64,000 nt of DNA, from NCBI RefSeq assembly GCF_001713375.1, contig NZ_CP016449.1, forward strand, positions 2,418,001-2,482,000. Reading direction: 5' to 3'. Each line of letters opens with the position of its first letter. Position 1 is the first letter of the stretch. Origin of the DNA: Hydrogenophaga sp. RAC07 (lineage in GTDB: Bacteria > Pseudomonadota > Gammaproteobacteria > Burkholderiales > Burkholderiaceae_C). A program made the translations under genes and the position numbers. Positions 10,387-19,700 of the stretch are shown here, in pieces. A model generated the notes under the pieces. The model made no database searches. It saw only the letters and a program-made list of their open reading frames with translations, and was not told where the DNA came from.

Positions 10387-11636
10387 CGGTCGATCTCCCC
10401 GAAAACAATGTCCATGGTGCCGATGATGGCCACGGCGTCGGCCAGCATGTGCCCGCGGGCCATCTCGTCCATCGTGGCCAGGTGCGCAAAACCGGGCGCA
10501 CGGATCTTCAGGCGATACGGCTTGTTGGCACCGTCGCTCACCAGGTAGATGCCGAACTCGCCCTTGGGGTGTTCCACCGCCGCATAGGCTTCGCCTTCGG
10601 GCACGTGGAAGCCTTCGGTGAACAGCTTGAAATGGTGGATCAGCTCTTCCATGTTGGCCTTCATGGCCTCACGGGCAGGGGCTGCCACCTTGTGGTTGTC
10701 GGTGATCACCGGGCCGGGGTTGGCGCGCAACCACTTGGAGCACTGTTCGATGATGCGGTTGGACTGCTTCATCTCTTCCATGCGGACGAGGTAACGGTCG
10801 TAGCAGTCACCGGTCTTGCCCACTGGAATGTCGAAGTCCATCTGGCCGTACACGTCGTACGGCTGCTTCTTGCGCAGGTCCCAGGCGATGCCTGAGCCGC
10901 GCAGCATGGGACCCGTCATGCCCAGGTTGAGCGCACGCTCGGGCGTGACCACGCCAATGCCCACCGTGCGCTGTTTCCAGATGCGGTTGTCGGTCAGCAG
11001 CGTGTGGTACTCGGCGAGGTAGGTGGGGAAGCGCCTGGTGAAGTCGTCGATGAAGTCGAGCAGCGAACCCTGGCGGTTCGTGTTCATCTGCTCCATCGCG
11101 CGCGCATTGCGGACCTTGCTGTGCTTGTACTGCGGCATGGTCTCGGGCAGGTCGCGGTACACACCGCCCGGACGGAAGTAGGCCGCGTGCATGCGTGCAC
11201 CCGACACCGCCTCGTACATGTCGAACAGGTCTTCGCGCTCGCGAAAAGCGTAGATCAGGATGGTGGAGCTGCCGCAGTCGTTGCCGTGCGAGCCCAGCCA
11301 CATCAGGTGGTTCAGCAGGCGCGTGATTTCGCTGAACATCACCCGGATGTACTGCGCCCGGATCGGCACGTCGATGCCGAGCAGCTTCTCGATCGCCAGG
11401 CAGTAGGCGTGCTCGTTGCACATCATCGACACGTAATCCAGCCGGTCCATGTAGGGCAGCGACTGGATGTAGGTCTTGTGCTCGGCGAGCTTTTCGGTGG
11501 CGCGGTGCAGCAGCCCGATGTGCGGATCGGCGCGTTGCACGACCTCACCATCCAGCTCAAGCACCAGGCGCAACACGCCGTGCGCGGCAGGGTGCTGCGG
11601 ACCGAAGTTGAGGGTGTAGTTCTTGATTTCAGCCAT
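10383..11636 (-). CDS. nuoD: NADH-quinone oxidoreductase subunit D
   Basis: A 417-residue homologue of the [NiFe]-hydrogenase large subunit that lines the quinone site of complex I. The N-terminal [22 protein letters not shown] and the [11 protein letters not shown] segment are diagnostic. The C-terminus has the conserved DPVFGE-like end ([10 protein letters not shown]). It is a separate gene from nuoC (1 bp between them), as is usual in betaproteobacteria, rather than the nuoCD fusion of enterics. Confidence 0.97.
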   Translation of the reverse strand: MAEIKNYTLNFGPQHPAAHGVLRLVLELDGEVVQRADPHIGLLHRATEKLAEHKTYIQSLPYMDRLDYVSMMCNEHAYCLAIEKLLGIDVPIRAQYIRVMFSEITRLLNHLMWLGSHGNDCGSSTILIYAFREREDLFDMYEAVSGARMHAAYFRPGGVYRDLPETMPQYKHSKVRNARAMEQMNTNRQGSLLDFIDDFTRRFPTYLAEYHTLLTDNRIWKQRTVGIGVVTPERALNLGMTGPMLRGSGIAWDLRKKQPYDVYGQMDFDIPVGKTGDCYDRYLVRMEEMKQSNRIIEQCSKWLRANPGPVITDNHKVAAPAREAMKANMEELIHHFKLFTEGFHVPEGEAYAAVEHPKGEFGIYLVSDGANKPYRLKIRAPGFAHLATMDEMARGHMLADAVAIIGTMDIVFGEIDR

Positions 11637-11637
11637 A

Positions 11638-12261
11638 TCAGTGCAGCCCGCCGTAGTTGTCTTCGCGGATGATGCGCGGCGTGATTTCGCGGGGCTCGAT
11701 GCTCACCGGCTCGTAGATCACGCGTTGACGCTCGGCGTCGTAGCGCATCTCGACGTGACCCGACAGCGGGAAGTCCTTGCGGAAGGGGTGACCGATGAAG
11801 CCGTAGTCGGTGAGGATGCGGCGCAGATCGTCGTGGCCTTCGAACACAATGCCGTACAGGTCAAATGCTTCACGCTCGTACCAGTTGGCCGCCGCCCACA
11901 GTGGCGTGACCGAGGTCAGCACGGGAAAGTCGTCCTCAGGGCAGAACACCCGCACACGAACACGGTGGTTGTGGGCGACCGACAGCAGATGCACCACTGC
12001 AGCAAAGCGCTGGCCTTCCCATCGGCCATCGCCATAGGTCTGGTAGTCCATGCCGCACAGGTCGATGAGCTGTTCGAACGCCGCCTGCGGCGCATCGCGC
12101 AGGGTCTTCATCACATCGAAATAATGCGCCGCTGCAACAGTCAGCGTGAGCTCGTCACGAACCACCACGAGCGACACCACACGGTCACCCAGCAACTCGG
12201 CCAGGGCGTGCTTCAGGGCTTCCGGTGCAACTGCGTAGGAGGTCGTCGGGGTGTCGGTCAT
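11638..12261 (-). CDS. nuoC: NADH-quinone oxidoreductase subunit C
   Basis: A 207-residue 30-kDa subunit of complex I. The diagnostic block is [42 protein letters not shown]. It packs against NuoD and NuoB in the hydrophilic arm. It lies immediately before nuoD and 42 bp after nuoB. Confidence 0.97.
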   Translation of the reverse strand: MTDTPTTSYAVAPEALKHALAELLGDRVVSLVVVRDELTLTVAAAHYFDVMKTLRDAPQAAFEQLIDLCGMDYQTYGDGRWEGQRFAAVVHLLSVAHNHRVRVRVFCPEDDFPVLTSVTPLWAAANWYEREAFDLYGIVFEGHDDLRRILTDYGFIGHPFRKDFPLSGHVEMRYDAERQRVIYEPVSIEPREITPRIIREDNYGGLH

Positions 12262-12303
12262 GGGTGCGCCTCTGGGGACTCGTTTCGCCTTCGAAGCCGG
12301 CGC

Positions 12304-12783
12304 TCAGGCGCGGGCAATGGTCTGGGTGCGGCGGATCTTCTGCTGCAGCTGGATGATTCCGTACAGAAGGGCTTCGGCCGTGGGCGGGCAACCAGGCACA
12401 TACACATCCACCGGCACAATGCGGTCGCAGCCGCGCACCACCGAGTAGCTGTAGTGGTAGTAACCACCGCCGTTGGCGCACGAACCCATGGACAGCACCC
12501 AACGCGGCTCGGCCATCTGGTCGTACACCTTGCGCAGGGCGGGCGCCATCTTGTTGCACAGCGTGCCGGCCACGATCATCAGATCGGACTGGCGCGGGCT
12601 GGCGCGGAACACCTCGGAGCCGAAGCGGCCGATGTCGTAGCGCGCGGCGGCCGCGTGCATCATCTCGACCGCGCAGCAGGCCAGACCAAATGTCATGGGC
12701 CACAGCGAGCCGGTCTTGGCCCAGTTCACCACCGAGTCGTAGCTGGTGGTGACAAAACCTTCCTTGAATACGCCTTCAATCAT
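12304..12783 (-). CDS. nuoB: NADH-quinone oxidoreductase subunit B
   Basis: A 159-residue subunit that carries cluster N2, the last electron carrier before ubiquinone. The tandem cysteines 36-37 (ACCAVEMM) plus Cys 102 (GSCANGG) and Cys 132 (PGCPP) are the four N2 ligands. It follows nuoA by 36 bp. Confidence 0.97.
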   Translation of the reverse strand: MIEGVFKEGFVTTSYDSVVNWAKTGSLWPMTFGLACCAVEMMHAAAARYDIGRFGSEVFRASPRQSDLMIVAGTLCNKMAPALRKVYDQMAEPRWVLSMGSCANGGGYYHYSYSVVRGCDRIVPVDVYVPGCPPTAEALLYGIIQLQQKIRRTQTIARA

Positions 12784-12819
12784 GAGCCGCTCCGGTGCAT
12801 TCGTGTGTGTGCAAGTCGC

Positions 12820-13179
12820 TCATTCCCAGTCCAGCGCGCCCTTCTTCCACTCGTAGGCAAAACCCACGGTGAGGATGGCGAGGAACACGACACCCGCGAG
12901 GAAGCCGGTCATGCCGATGTCGGAAAAGGCGACGGCCCAGGGGATGAGAAAAGCGATTTCGAGGTCGAACAGGATGAACAGGATGGCCACCAGGTAGTAG
13001 CGCACATCGAACTTCATGCGGGCGTCTTCAAAAGCCTCGAAGCCGCATTCGTACGGGGAGTTCTTTTCTGCGTCCGGAAGATTGGGGCCAAGGATGTAGC
13101 CCAGCACCTGCGGGATGATCCCGATGGCAATACCCACCAAGATGAACAGGAGCACAGGCAGGTATTGTTCGAGACTCAT
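12820..13179 (-). CDS. nuoA: NADH-quinone oxidoreductase subunit A
   Basis: A small membrane subunit of complex I with three helices (119 residues from ATG at 13177-13179, [16 protein letters not shown]). The family signature [38 protein letters not shown] is intact. A GTG at 13198-13200 would add seven residues, but the ATG has a GTGGAA purine stretch upstream and the canonical N-terminus, so I prefer it. This is the first gene of the nuo operon and lies 47 bp downstream of the tRNA-Leu gene. Confidence 0.95.
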   Translation of the reverse strand: MSLEQYLPVLLFILVGIAIGIIPQVLGYILGPNLPDAEKNSPYECGFEAFEDARMKFDVRYYLVAILFILFDLEIAFLIPWAVAFSDIGMTGFLAGVVFLAILTVGFAYEWKKGALDWE

Positions 13180-13226
13180 CTTGGTCTGTTCCACTGACAC
13201 GGCATGGGGCCGTGTTGTCCAAAGAT

Positions 13227-13311
13227 TGGTGCCGACGGCGAGACTCGAACTCGCACAGCTTTCGCCACTACCCCCTCAAGATAGCGTGTCTACCAATTTC
13301 ACCACGTCGGC
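13227..13311 (-). tRNA. tRNA-Leu (anticodon GAG)
   Basis: An 85-nt class II tRNA. The acceptor stem GCCGACG pairs with CGTCGGC, followed by discriminator A and an encoded CCA (13227-13229). The D arm reads GTGAAATTGGTAGACAC, the anticodon stem-loop CTATC-TTGAGGG-GGTAG contains GAG, and the T loop is GTTCGAGTC. The variable arm is long, as expected for leucine. It sits between secG and nuoA on the same strand, so it may be released from a common precursor. Confidence 0.95.
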
Positions 13312-13436
13312 TGGTCTGCGTTGCTGGCTCACGAGGTCTGTGTGAGCCTTGCTGACAAGCATTGGAGTTTACCCTGAAACCACCCCTCTTTTGAGAGGCA
13401 GCGGGGCTTTTTCAACACCAATGGAAGATGCTCAGA

Positions 13437-13457
13437 CATGGACGTTGTACGTCCATG
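13437..13457. other. 8-bp perfect hairpin just downstream of secG
   Basis: CATGGACG at 13437-13444 is the exact reverse complement of CGTCCATG at 13450-13457, with a 5-nt loop. It begins 10 bp past the secG stop. No T-run follows on either strand, so it does not look like an intrinsic terminator; it could be a processing site or a 3' stabiliser between secG and the downstream tRNA. Confidence 0.5.
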
Positions 13458-13466
13458 CCTTTCCGG

Positions 13467-13874
13467 TCATTTGGCCGGGATTTGCGCCGGTCCGGTCGGC
13501 GCTGGCGTGACCGCGGCAGGTGCCGTGCCGGTTGCTGGAAGCGCACCGGGAATCTGCTGCGATGCATCAGCTGGTTGTGCGGGTGTCACCACGCCTTCAA
13601 GCACGCTGCCCGTGCTGGGCGCCACTGCGCGCAGGTTGCCGAAATAGGCCAGACCCAAGGTGCAGGTCAGGAAGACCGCCGCAAGCACCGCGGTGGATCG
13701 TGACATGAAGTTCGCGCCACCCGAGGCGCCAAACAAGCTCGCCGAGCCTGCGCCACCGCCGCCGAAAGCAGCGCCCGCATCGGCACCCTTTCCGTGCTGC
13801 ATGAGGATCAGGCCGATCATGGTCAGGGCCGAAAGGATCTGCACGGCCAGCAGGATGGTCAACACAACGTTCAT
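13467..13874 (-). CDS. secG: Preprotein translocase subunit SecG
   Basis: A 135-residue accessory subunit of the SecYEG translocon. Two hydrophobic helices flank a Gly-rich loop (GAAFGGGGAGSASLFGASGGANFMSRSTAVLAAVFLTCTLGLAYF), which is the SecG signature. The C-terminal 45 residues are an Ala/Pro/Thr-rich tail of variable type. It follows tpiA by 52 bp, the usual betaproteobacterial arrangement. Confidence 0.95.
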   Translation of the reverse strand: MNVVLTILLAVQILSALTMIGLILMQHGKGADAGAAFGGGGAGSASLFGASGGANFMSRSTAVLAAVFLTCTLGLAYFGNLRAVAPSTGSVLEGVVTPAQPADASQQIPGALPATGTAPAAVTPAPTGPAQIPAK

Positions 13875-13926
13875 TTTTTACTCCGGAATCTCGGTTGTCG
13901 ATGTGCTTTGAAAGGCACGAAAAAGG

Positions 13927-14673
13927 TCAATGGGCCGAGGCGACGATATGAAGGAAGTCGGCCGCCTTGAGCGACGCACCTCCGATGAGGCCGCCGTCGA
14001 TATCGGGCTGGGCCAGCAGGCTCGCGGCATTCGCCGCGTTCATGCTGCCGCCATAGAGGATGTGCACACGTTCAGGGTGCTGCGTGGCGGCGGCCAACTG
14101 GGCGCGCAACACCGCATGCACTTGCTGCGCCTGTTCGGGCGACGCGGTCTTGCCGGTGCCGATGGCCCACACGGGCTCATAGGCCACCACGATCTCGCTG
14201 GTGCAATGCGCCACCGCGTGGATGACCGCTGCCAGTTGGCGCTTGACCACCGCCTCGGTCTGCCCCGCCTCGCGCTCGGCCAGGGTTTCACCCACACAGA
14301 CGATGGGCGTGATGCCATGGGCCAATGCCACCTTGGCTTTGTCGGCCACCTGCAGGTCGGTCTCGCTGTGGTACTGGCGCCGCTCGGAATGGCCCACGAT
14401 GGCATAGCGGCAGGCAAAGTCCTTGAGCATGGTGGCCGACACTTCACCGGTGTATGCACCCTGCTCGTGGCTCGACACGTCCTGCGCACCCCAGCTGATC
14501 GCGCTGCCGGTCAGCAGCGACTGCAGCTGGCCGAGGTAAGGTGCGGGCACGCACAAGGCCATGTCGGCACCCGGCGCTTGACCGCCGAGGCCGTCGAGCA
14601 TGGCCTTCACCAACGCCTCGTTGGCAGCCAGCGAGCCGTTCATTTTCCAGTTGCCTGCGATCAGTGGTTTCAT
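13927..14673 (-). CDS. tpiA: Triosephosphate isomerase
   Basis: Interconverts dihydroxyacetone phosphate and glyceraldehyde 3-phosphate. The 248-residue protein has all catalytic residues: Asn 8 and Lys 10 (GNWKMNG), His 95 (IVGHSERR) and Glu 166 ([13 protein letters not shown]). The phosphate-binding GGSMNAANA is near the C-terminus. It lies 13 bp downstream of the quinone oxidoreductase gene and upstream of secG. Confidence 0.97.
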   Translation of the reverse strand: MKPLIAGNWKMNGSLAANEALVKAMLDGLGGQAPGADMALCVPAPYLGQLQSLLTGSAISWGAQDVSSHEQGAYTGEVSATMLKDFACRYAIVGHSERRQYHSETDLQVADKAKVALAHGITPIVCVGETLAEREAGQTEAVVKRQLAAVIHAVAHCTSEIVVAYEPVWAIGTGKTASPEQAQQVHAVLRAQLAAATQHPERVHILYGGSMNAANAASLLAQPDIDGGLIGGASLKAADFLHIVASAH

Positions 14674-14686
14674 GTCAAAGAGGCCG

Positions 14687-15691
14687 TCATGCCCAAGTCA
14701 GGACGAGCTTGCCGATGTGGCGGTTGGATTCCATGAGCGTGTGCGCAGCCGCGGCTTCGCTGGCGGGGAACACCTGGTGGATCACGGGCTTGATCTTGCC
14801 CTGCGCCAGCAGTGGCCAGACGCGTTCGCGCAGTGCTTGAGCAATGGCAGCCTTGAATGCGATCGGGCGCGGACGCAGGGTCGAACCGGTGATGGTGAGG
14901 CGCTTGCGCAGCACCATGCCGGCGTTGAACTCGGCCTTCACACCACCCTGCACCGCGATGATGACCAGCCGGCCGTCTTCGGCCAGACAGTCGATCTCTC
15001 GCGCCACGTAGGCACCGGCCACCATGTCGAGCACAACGTTGACGCCCTGCCCACCCGTGAGGTCGGCCACGGCAGCCACGAAGTCCTGCGTCTTGTAGTT
15101 GATGGCATGGTCCGCGCCGAGCGCCAGACAGGCCGCGCACTTGTCGTCGCTGCCCGCGGTCGCGATCACGCGTGCGCCCAGGGCCTTGGCCATCTGGATC
15201 GCAGTCACGCCGATGCCGCTGGTGCCACCCTGGATCAACAAGGTTTCGCCCGCTTGCAGGCGTGCGCGGTCGAACACGTTGCTCCACACGGTGAAGAAGG
15301 TCTCGGGCAAGGATGCCGCAGCGATGTCGTCCATGCCGTCGGGCACCGGCAGGCACTGGCCCACAGGCGCCACGCACCACTGGGCATAACCACCACCGGC
15401 CACCAGCGCGCACACGCGGTCGCCCACTTTCAGGCCCGCAGCGGCCATGGCCGCCTCGTCGCCCGAGGCGATCACCCCCGCCACTTCGAGGCCGGGGATG
15501 TCGGACGCGCCGGGCGGCACCGGGTAGTTTCCGGTCCGCTGCAGCACGTCGGGGCGGTTCACGCCCGACGCGCCGACACGGATCAGCACCTCACCCGCAG
15601 CCGCCACCGGCACCGGGCGCTCACCGATACGCAGCACCTCGGGTGCACCAAAGCTGCTGATCTCGACCGCTTGCATCACCGCCGGATTCAC
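14687..15691 (-). CDS. NAD(P)H:quinone oxidoreductase, PIG3-type zinc-independent MDR
   Basis: A 334-residue medium-chain dehydrogenase/reductase of the quinone oxidoreductase group. The GroES-like N-terminal domain ([18 protein letters not shown]) is followed by a Rossmann domain with the dinucleotide motif [21 protein letters not shown] at about residue 150. Structural and catalytic zinc cysteines are not evident, as in quinone reductases. Its ATG overlaps the pnp stop by four bases, so it is translationally coupled to pnp. The exact substrate cannot be read from sequence. Confidence 0.85.
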   Translation of the reverse strand: MNPAVMQAVEISSFGAPEVLRIGERPVPVAAAGEVLIRVGASGVNRPDVLQRTGNYPVPPGASDIPGLEVAGVIASGDEAAMAAAGLKVGDRVCALVAGGGYAQWCVAPVGQCLPVPDGMDDIAAASLPETFFTVWSNVFDRARLQAGETLLIQGGTSGIGVTAIQMAKALGARVIATAGSDDKCAACLALGADHAINYKTQDFVAAVADLTGGQGVNVVLDMVAGAYVAREIDCLAEDGRLVIIAVQGGVKAEFNAGMVLRKRLTITGSTLRPRPIAFKAAIAQALRERVWPLLAQGKIKPVIHQVFPASEAAAAHTLMESNRHIGKLVLTWA

Positions 15692-17814
15692 GACTGGGGC
15701 TGCTGCTGTGGCTCGACCGCATTGCGATCGGCCAGCGCTTTCATGGACAGCTTGACGCGGCCTTTTTCGTCGGTCTCGAGCACTTTCACGCGAACGATCT
15801 GGCCTTCGGTCAAATAGTCGGTGACGCGCTCGACGCGCTCGTGCGCGATCTGGCTGATGTGCAGCAGGCCGTCCTTGCCGGGCAGCAGGTTGATCAGGGC
15901 ACCGAAGTCCAGGATCTTGGTGACCGGGCCTTCGTAGACCTTGCCCACTTCCACTTCAGCGGTGATCTGCTCGATGCGGCGCTTGGCTTCGTCGGCCTTG
16001 GCCGAGTCGGTCGAGGCGATGGTGATGGTGCCGTCTTCGTCGATGTTGATCTGCGTGCCGGTCTCTTCGGTCAGCGCGCGGATGACGGCGCCGCCCTTGC
16101 CGATCACGTCGCGGATCTTCTCGGGATTGATCTTCATGGTGAAGAGCTTGGGCGCGAAGTTGGACACCTCGGTCTTGGCTTCGCCCATGGCTTCCTGCAT
16201 CTTGCCCAGGATGTGCATGCGGGCTTCCTTGGCCTGTGCCAGTGCGACCTGCATGATTTCCTTGGTGATGCCCTGGATCTTGATGTCCATCTGCAGCGCC
16301 GAGATGCCGTTGGTGGTGCCGGCGACCTTGAAGTCCATGTCGCCCAGGTGATCTTCGTCACCCAGGATGTCGGTCAGCACCGCGAAACGGTTGCCGTCCT
16401 TGATCAGGCCCATGGCGATACCGGCCACGTGGGCCTTCATCGGCACGCCGGCGTCCATCAGCGCCAGGCAGCCGCCGCAGACCGAAGCCATCGACGAGGA
16501 GCCGTTGGACTCGGTGATTTCCGACACGACGCGCATGGTGTAGGGGAAGTCTTCCTTGCTCGGCAGCGCGGCGATGAGTGCGCGCTTGGCCAGGCGACCG
16601 TGGCCGATCTCGCGGCGCTTCGGCGTGCCAAAACGGCCGGCTTCGCCAGTGGCGAAGGGAGGCATGTTGTAGTGCAGCATGAAGCGGTCTTCGAACTCGC
16701 CGGCCAGCGCGTCGATGCGCTGTGCGTCGCGGTCGGTGCCCAGCGTGGCCACCACCAGCGCCTGCGTTTCACCGCGGGTGAACAGGGCCGAGCCGTGGGT
16801 GCGGGGCAGCACACCGTTGCGGATTTCGATGGCGCGCACGGTGCGCGTGTCGCGGCCGTCGATGCGGGGTTCGCCGGCCAGGATCTGGCCACGCACGATC
16901 TTGGCTTCGATCTCGAACAGCAGGGCTTCGATGGCCACGCTGTCGAAGGCCACGCCTTCGGCTTTGAGAGCGGCGAACACGTCGGCGTAGGCCGAGCGGC
17001 AGGCCTGGGTGCGGGCCTGCTTGTTGCGGATCTGGTAAGCGGCTTCGAGCTTGGCCTTGGCCAGGCCGTCGATCTTGGCGATCAGCGGCTCGTCCTTGGC
17101 AGGTGCCTGCCAGTCCCATGCCGGCTTGCCGGCGTCACGCACCAGCTCGTTGATGGCGGCAATCGCGATGTTGCCCTGCTCATGGCCGAACACCACAGCG
17201 CCCAGCATGATTTCTTCAGACAGCTGGTCGGCTTCGGATTCCACCATCAACACGGCGGACTCGGTGCCGGCGACCACGAGGTCGAGCTGGCTGTCTTTGA
17301 GCTGCGTCTGACCGGGGTTGAGCACGTACTGGCCATTGACGTAGCCCACGCGGGCGGCGCCGATGGGGCCGTTGAACGGGATGCCGCTGACCGACAGGGC
17401 GGCGGACGTGGCGATCATGGCGGCGATGTCGGCCTGCACTTCAGGGTTCAGGCTCACCACGTGCACGATCACCTGGACTTCGTTGTAGAAGCCTTCGGGG
17501 AACAGGGGGCGGATCGGGCGGTCGATCAGGCGGCAGGTCAGCGTCTCGAGTTCGCTCGGGCGGCCTTCGCGCTTGAAGAAGCTGCCGGGGATCTTGCCGG
17601 CGGCGTACGACTTCTCGGTGTAGTCCACGGTCAGCGGGAAGAAGTCCTGGCCGGCCTTGGCTTCGGTCTTGGCGACCACGGTGGCGAGCACCACGGTGTC
17701 GTCGATGTTGACCAGCACGGCGCCGGTGGCCTGGCGCGCGATTTCGCCGGTTTCCATGGTGACCGTGTGCGGGCCCCACTGGAAGGTCTTGGTGACTTTG
17801 TTGAACATGCTCAT
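15688..17814 (-). CDS. pnp: Polyribonucleotide nucleotidyltransferase (PNPase)
   Basis: A phosphorolytic 3'-5' exoribonuclease and degradosome component of 708 residues. Two RNase PH-like core domains are present (the second contains the [18 protein letters not shown] block), then a KH domain around residues 555-615 ([25 protein letters not shown]) and an S1 domain near 620-690 ([33 protein letters not shown]). It follows rpsO by 262 bp, with a strong hairpin in the leader. The start ATG at 17812-17814 is preceded by AGGAGATAG. Confidence 0.98.
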   Translation of the reverse strand: MSMFNKVTKTFQWGPHTVTMETGEIARQATGAVLVNIDDTVVLATVVAKTEAKAGQDFFPLTVDYTEKSYAAGKIPGSFFKREGRPSELETLTCRLIDRPIRPLFPEGFYNEVQVIVHVVSLNPEVQADIAAMIATSAALSVSGIPFNGPIGAARVGYVNGQYVLNPGQTQLKDSQLDLVVAGTESAVLMVESEADQLSEEIMLGAVVFGHEQGNIAIAAINELVRDAGKPAWDWQAPAKDEPLIAKIDGLAKAKLEAAYQIRNKQARTQACRSAYADVFAALKAEGVAFDSVAIEALLFEIEAKIVRGQILAGEPRIDGRDTRTVRAIEIRNGVLPRTHGSALFTRGETQALVVATLGTDRDAQRIDALAGEFEDRFMLHYNMPPFATGEAGRFGTPKRREIGHGRLAKRALIAALPSKEDFPYTMRVVSEITESNGSSSMASVCGGCLALMDAGVPMKAHVAGIAMGLIKDGNRFAVLTDILGDEDHLGDMDFKVAGTTNGISALQMDIKIQGITKEIMQVALAQAKEARMHILGKMQEAMGEAKTEVSNFAPKLFTMKINPEKIRDVIGKGGAVIRALTEETGTQINIDEDGTITIASTDSAKADEAKRRIEQITAEVEVGKVYEGPVTKILDFGALINLLPGKDGLLHISQIAHERVERVTDYLTEGQIVRVKVLETDEKGRVKLSMKALADRNAVEPQQQPQS

Positions 17815-17909
17815 GGTCTATCTCCTGGAATTTTTTCCGCCACCCGGCGGAAATCACAGCGTGCGGCAAACCCGCACAAAACCCGGAAACACAACCCAGA
17901 ACACGATGC

Positions 17910-17980
17910 CATTCCAGGTGGATTGAGTGCTTCGCCGGTGGCGCTCAACCCGCTTGGAATGACACAGCTTCGCTCTGTGA
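17910..17980 (-). promoter_or_regulatory. pnp leader stem-loops, candidate RNase III/PNPase autoregulation site
   Basis: Bases 17910-17930 pair with 17941-17961 as a nearly continuous 20-bp stem (core CATTCCA with TGGAATG, and TTGAG with CTCAA) closed by a short loop. A second small hairpin follows at 17963-17979 (CACAG/CTGTG). The pair sits about 100-170 nt before the pnp start. In E. coli a comparable double-stranded leader is cut by RNase III and allows PNPase autoregulation; extension to this organism is inference. Confidence 0.55.
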
Positions 17981-18020
17981 TCAATGCTCCGGAATCAAAA
18001 AAAAGGGGTCAAAAAAGCAA

Positions 18021-18056
18021 AAAACGCCCGAGCCAGCGAACCAACTCAGGCGTTTT
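18021..18056 (-). terminator. Intrinsic terminator downstream of rpsO
   Basis: On the minus strand AAAACGCCTGAG (18056-18045) pairs with CTCGGGCGTTTT (18032-18021) over 12 bp with one wobble, followed by a T-rich tail ending in TTTTTT at 18011-18016. It starts about 20 bp after the rpsO stop. It likely separates much of rpsO transcription from pnp. Confidence 0.85.
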
Positions 18057-18076
18057 CTGTGTCAACCCGGGCTCAA

Positions 18077-18343
18077 TTACTTGCGCAGACCCAGTTTGGC
18101 GATCAGCGCAACATAACGCTGGGCGTCTTTGGACTTCAAGTAATCCAGCAGCTTGCGGCGGCGGCTCACCATGCGCAGCAGACCGCGACGACCGTGGTGG
18201 TCTTTGGCGTGCGTCTTGAAGTGGGGGGTCAGTTCGTTGATGCGTGCGGTCAGGATGGCGACCTGCACTTCGGGGCTGCCGGTGTCGTTGGCGGCGCGTG
18301 CGTTGGCCGCGACGACTTCGGCTTTGATGGATTGGGCAATCAT
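18077..18343 (-). CDS. rpsO: 30S ribosomal protein S15
   Basis: An 88-residue primary 16S rRNA-binding protein of the small subunit. The hallmark blocks [48 protein letters not shown] and [12 protein letters not shown] are complete. Upstream of pnp as in most proteobacteria. The leader from the putative promoter is about 110 nt, long enough for S15 autoregulation, though I did not identify a specific fold. Confidence 0.98.
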   Translation of the reverse strand: MIAQSIKAEVVAANARAANDTGSPEVQVAILTARINELTPHFKTHAKDHHGRRGLLRMVSRRRKLLDYLKSKDAQRYVALIAKLGLRK

Positions 18344-18458
18344 GGAATTTCCTTGTGGTTACATGCGTCCCGGCGCAGCCAGTCGGCACAAGGAGTTGCT
18401 CCAGGGCCGGCCGCCGCATCGGGCGTGGGTATGCTGTCCTTTCGAACGGCAATCGCGG

Positions 18459-18464
18459 ATTATA
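18459..18464 (-). promoter_or_regulatory. Putative -10 element for rpsO
   Basis: A perfect TATAAT reads on the minus strand at 18464-18459, in the gap between the aminotransferase gene and rpsO. No convincing -35 hexamer lies 16-18 bp upstream, so the assignment rests on the -10 and position only. Confidence 0.45.
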
Positions 18465-18476
18465 GGGCAGAAGGCG

Positions 18477-19700
18477 TCAGGTGCCGCCACCGGGCTGGGC
18501 GGCGATCCAGCGGCGCAGGCGGGAGACGCCCTCCTCCAGCCGGTGGGTGTCGCGGCTGGCGAAGCACCAGCGCAGCCAGCCAGCCGCTTCAGGGCTGAAG
18601 GCGCTGCCCGGCGCCAGGCCGATGCCGGCCTCGCGCACCAGCCGTTTGGCCACGTCCAGGCAATCGTCATGCCCCTGCAGTGTGAAAAAGGCGTACATGC
18701 CACCCAAGGGCTCGGCCAGCGTCACACCAGGCACGGCGCGCAGCAGCGGCACCAGGGTGTCGCGGCAGGTCTTCAAGTGCGCCACCAGCGCGGGCGTGAC
18801 TTCTGAGCCGCGCTGCAGCGCCACGGTGGCCCCACGCTGCACGAACACCGGCGCGCACGAGGTGTTGAACTCGATCAGTTTGCCCAGCGCTGGCGTGAGC
18901 GCAGCGGGCAGCACCAGCCAGCCCAGGCGCCAGCCGGTCATGAGAAAGCTCTTGGAAAAGCTGTGCGCCACGATGACACGGTCGTCGGGGTCGGCCACGT
19001 CCAGAAAGCTCGGAGCCGCGCCGTTGGCGGTGTCGCCGGCGTAGTACAGCCGCTCGTAGACCTCGTCGGCCAGGATCCAGGTGCCGGTGCGGCGGCAATG
19101 CGCCAGGATGCTGGCTTGCTCGTCGCGGGTCAGGGTCCAGCCCGTGGGGTTGTTGGGTGCATTGACGATGAGCATCCGCGTGGCTGGCGTGATGGCGGAC
19201 AGCAAGGCTTCCATGTCCAGCGCCCAGGCGCCGGCCCGCGGGCCGGCGCCGAGCACGCGCAGCGGCACGCACTTCACGTTCGCGCCCATGATCAGCGGCT
19301 GCGCCACGAGGTTGGGCCAGGCCGGCGTGACCACCACCACCTCGTCGCCCGCCTCCACCAGCGCCTGCGAGGCCAGCATCAGCCCGTTCACGCCGCCGGA
19401 GGTGACGGCCAGCCGGTCCATCCAGTGGGCTGCGCCGCGCCCCGGGTGCAGACCGTCGGTGTAGTTGGCAATCGCTTCGCGCAGCTCGGGCAGGCCCAGG
19501 TTGTGCGCGTAGAAGGTTTCCCCCGACTGCAGCGAGGCCATGGCGGCTTCGCGGATGAAGTCGGGTGTGACCTCGTCGCTCTCGCCAAACCAGAACTTGA
19601 GCACGTTGTCGCGGCCCAGTCCTTCGTTGGCCACCTCGCGGATGCGGGAGGCTTCGAGGTTTTCAACGACGGGGCGCATGAAGGGCGTGTGTGGAGACAT
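18477..19700 (-). CDS. PLP-dependent class I/II aminotransferase
   Basis: A 407-residue fold-type I aminotransferase. The PLP lysine is Lys 250 in SFSKSFLMTGWRLGW. Other conserved elements are the APNNPTG loop (about 181-187), the ADEVYERLYY aspartate (about 212) and the C-terminal arginine region GWLRWCF. Amino-donor specificity is not readable; the FWFGESDEVTP N-terminal segment resembles aspartate/aromatic-type enzymes. The ATG shares one base with the stop of the upstream binding-protein gene (TGATG), so the two are co-translated. Confidence 0.85.
   Translation of the reverse strand: MSPHTPFMRPVVENLEASRIREVANEGLGRDNVLKFWFGESDEVTPDFIREAAMASLQSGETFYAHNLGLPELREAIANYTDGLHPGRGAAHWMDRLAVTSGGVNGLMLASQALVEAGDEVVVVTPAWPNLVAQPLIMGANVKCVPLRVLGAGPRAGAWALDMEALLSAITPATRMLIVNAPNNPTGWTLTRDEQASILAHCRRTGTWILADEVYERLYYAGDTANGAAPSFLDVADPDDRVIVAHSFSKSFLMTGWRLGWLVLPAALTPALGKLIEFNTSCAPVFVQRGATVALQRGSEVTPALVAHLKTCRDTLVPLLRAVPGVTLAEPLGGMYAFFTLQGHDDCLDVAKRLVREAGIGLAPGSAFSPEAAGWLRWCFASRDTHRLEEGVSRLRRWIAAQPGGGT

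Noticed and set aside
13376..13420. Possible secG terminator (CCTCT/AGAGG with nearby T or A runs)
   Set aside because: The stem is only about five base pairs, and the A/T run is not placed directly after it on either strand.
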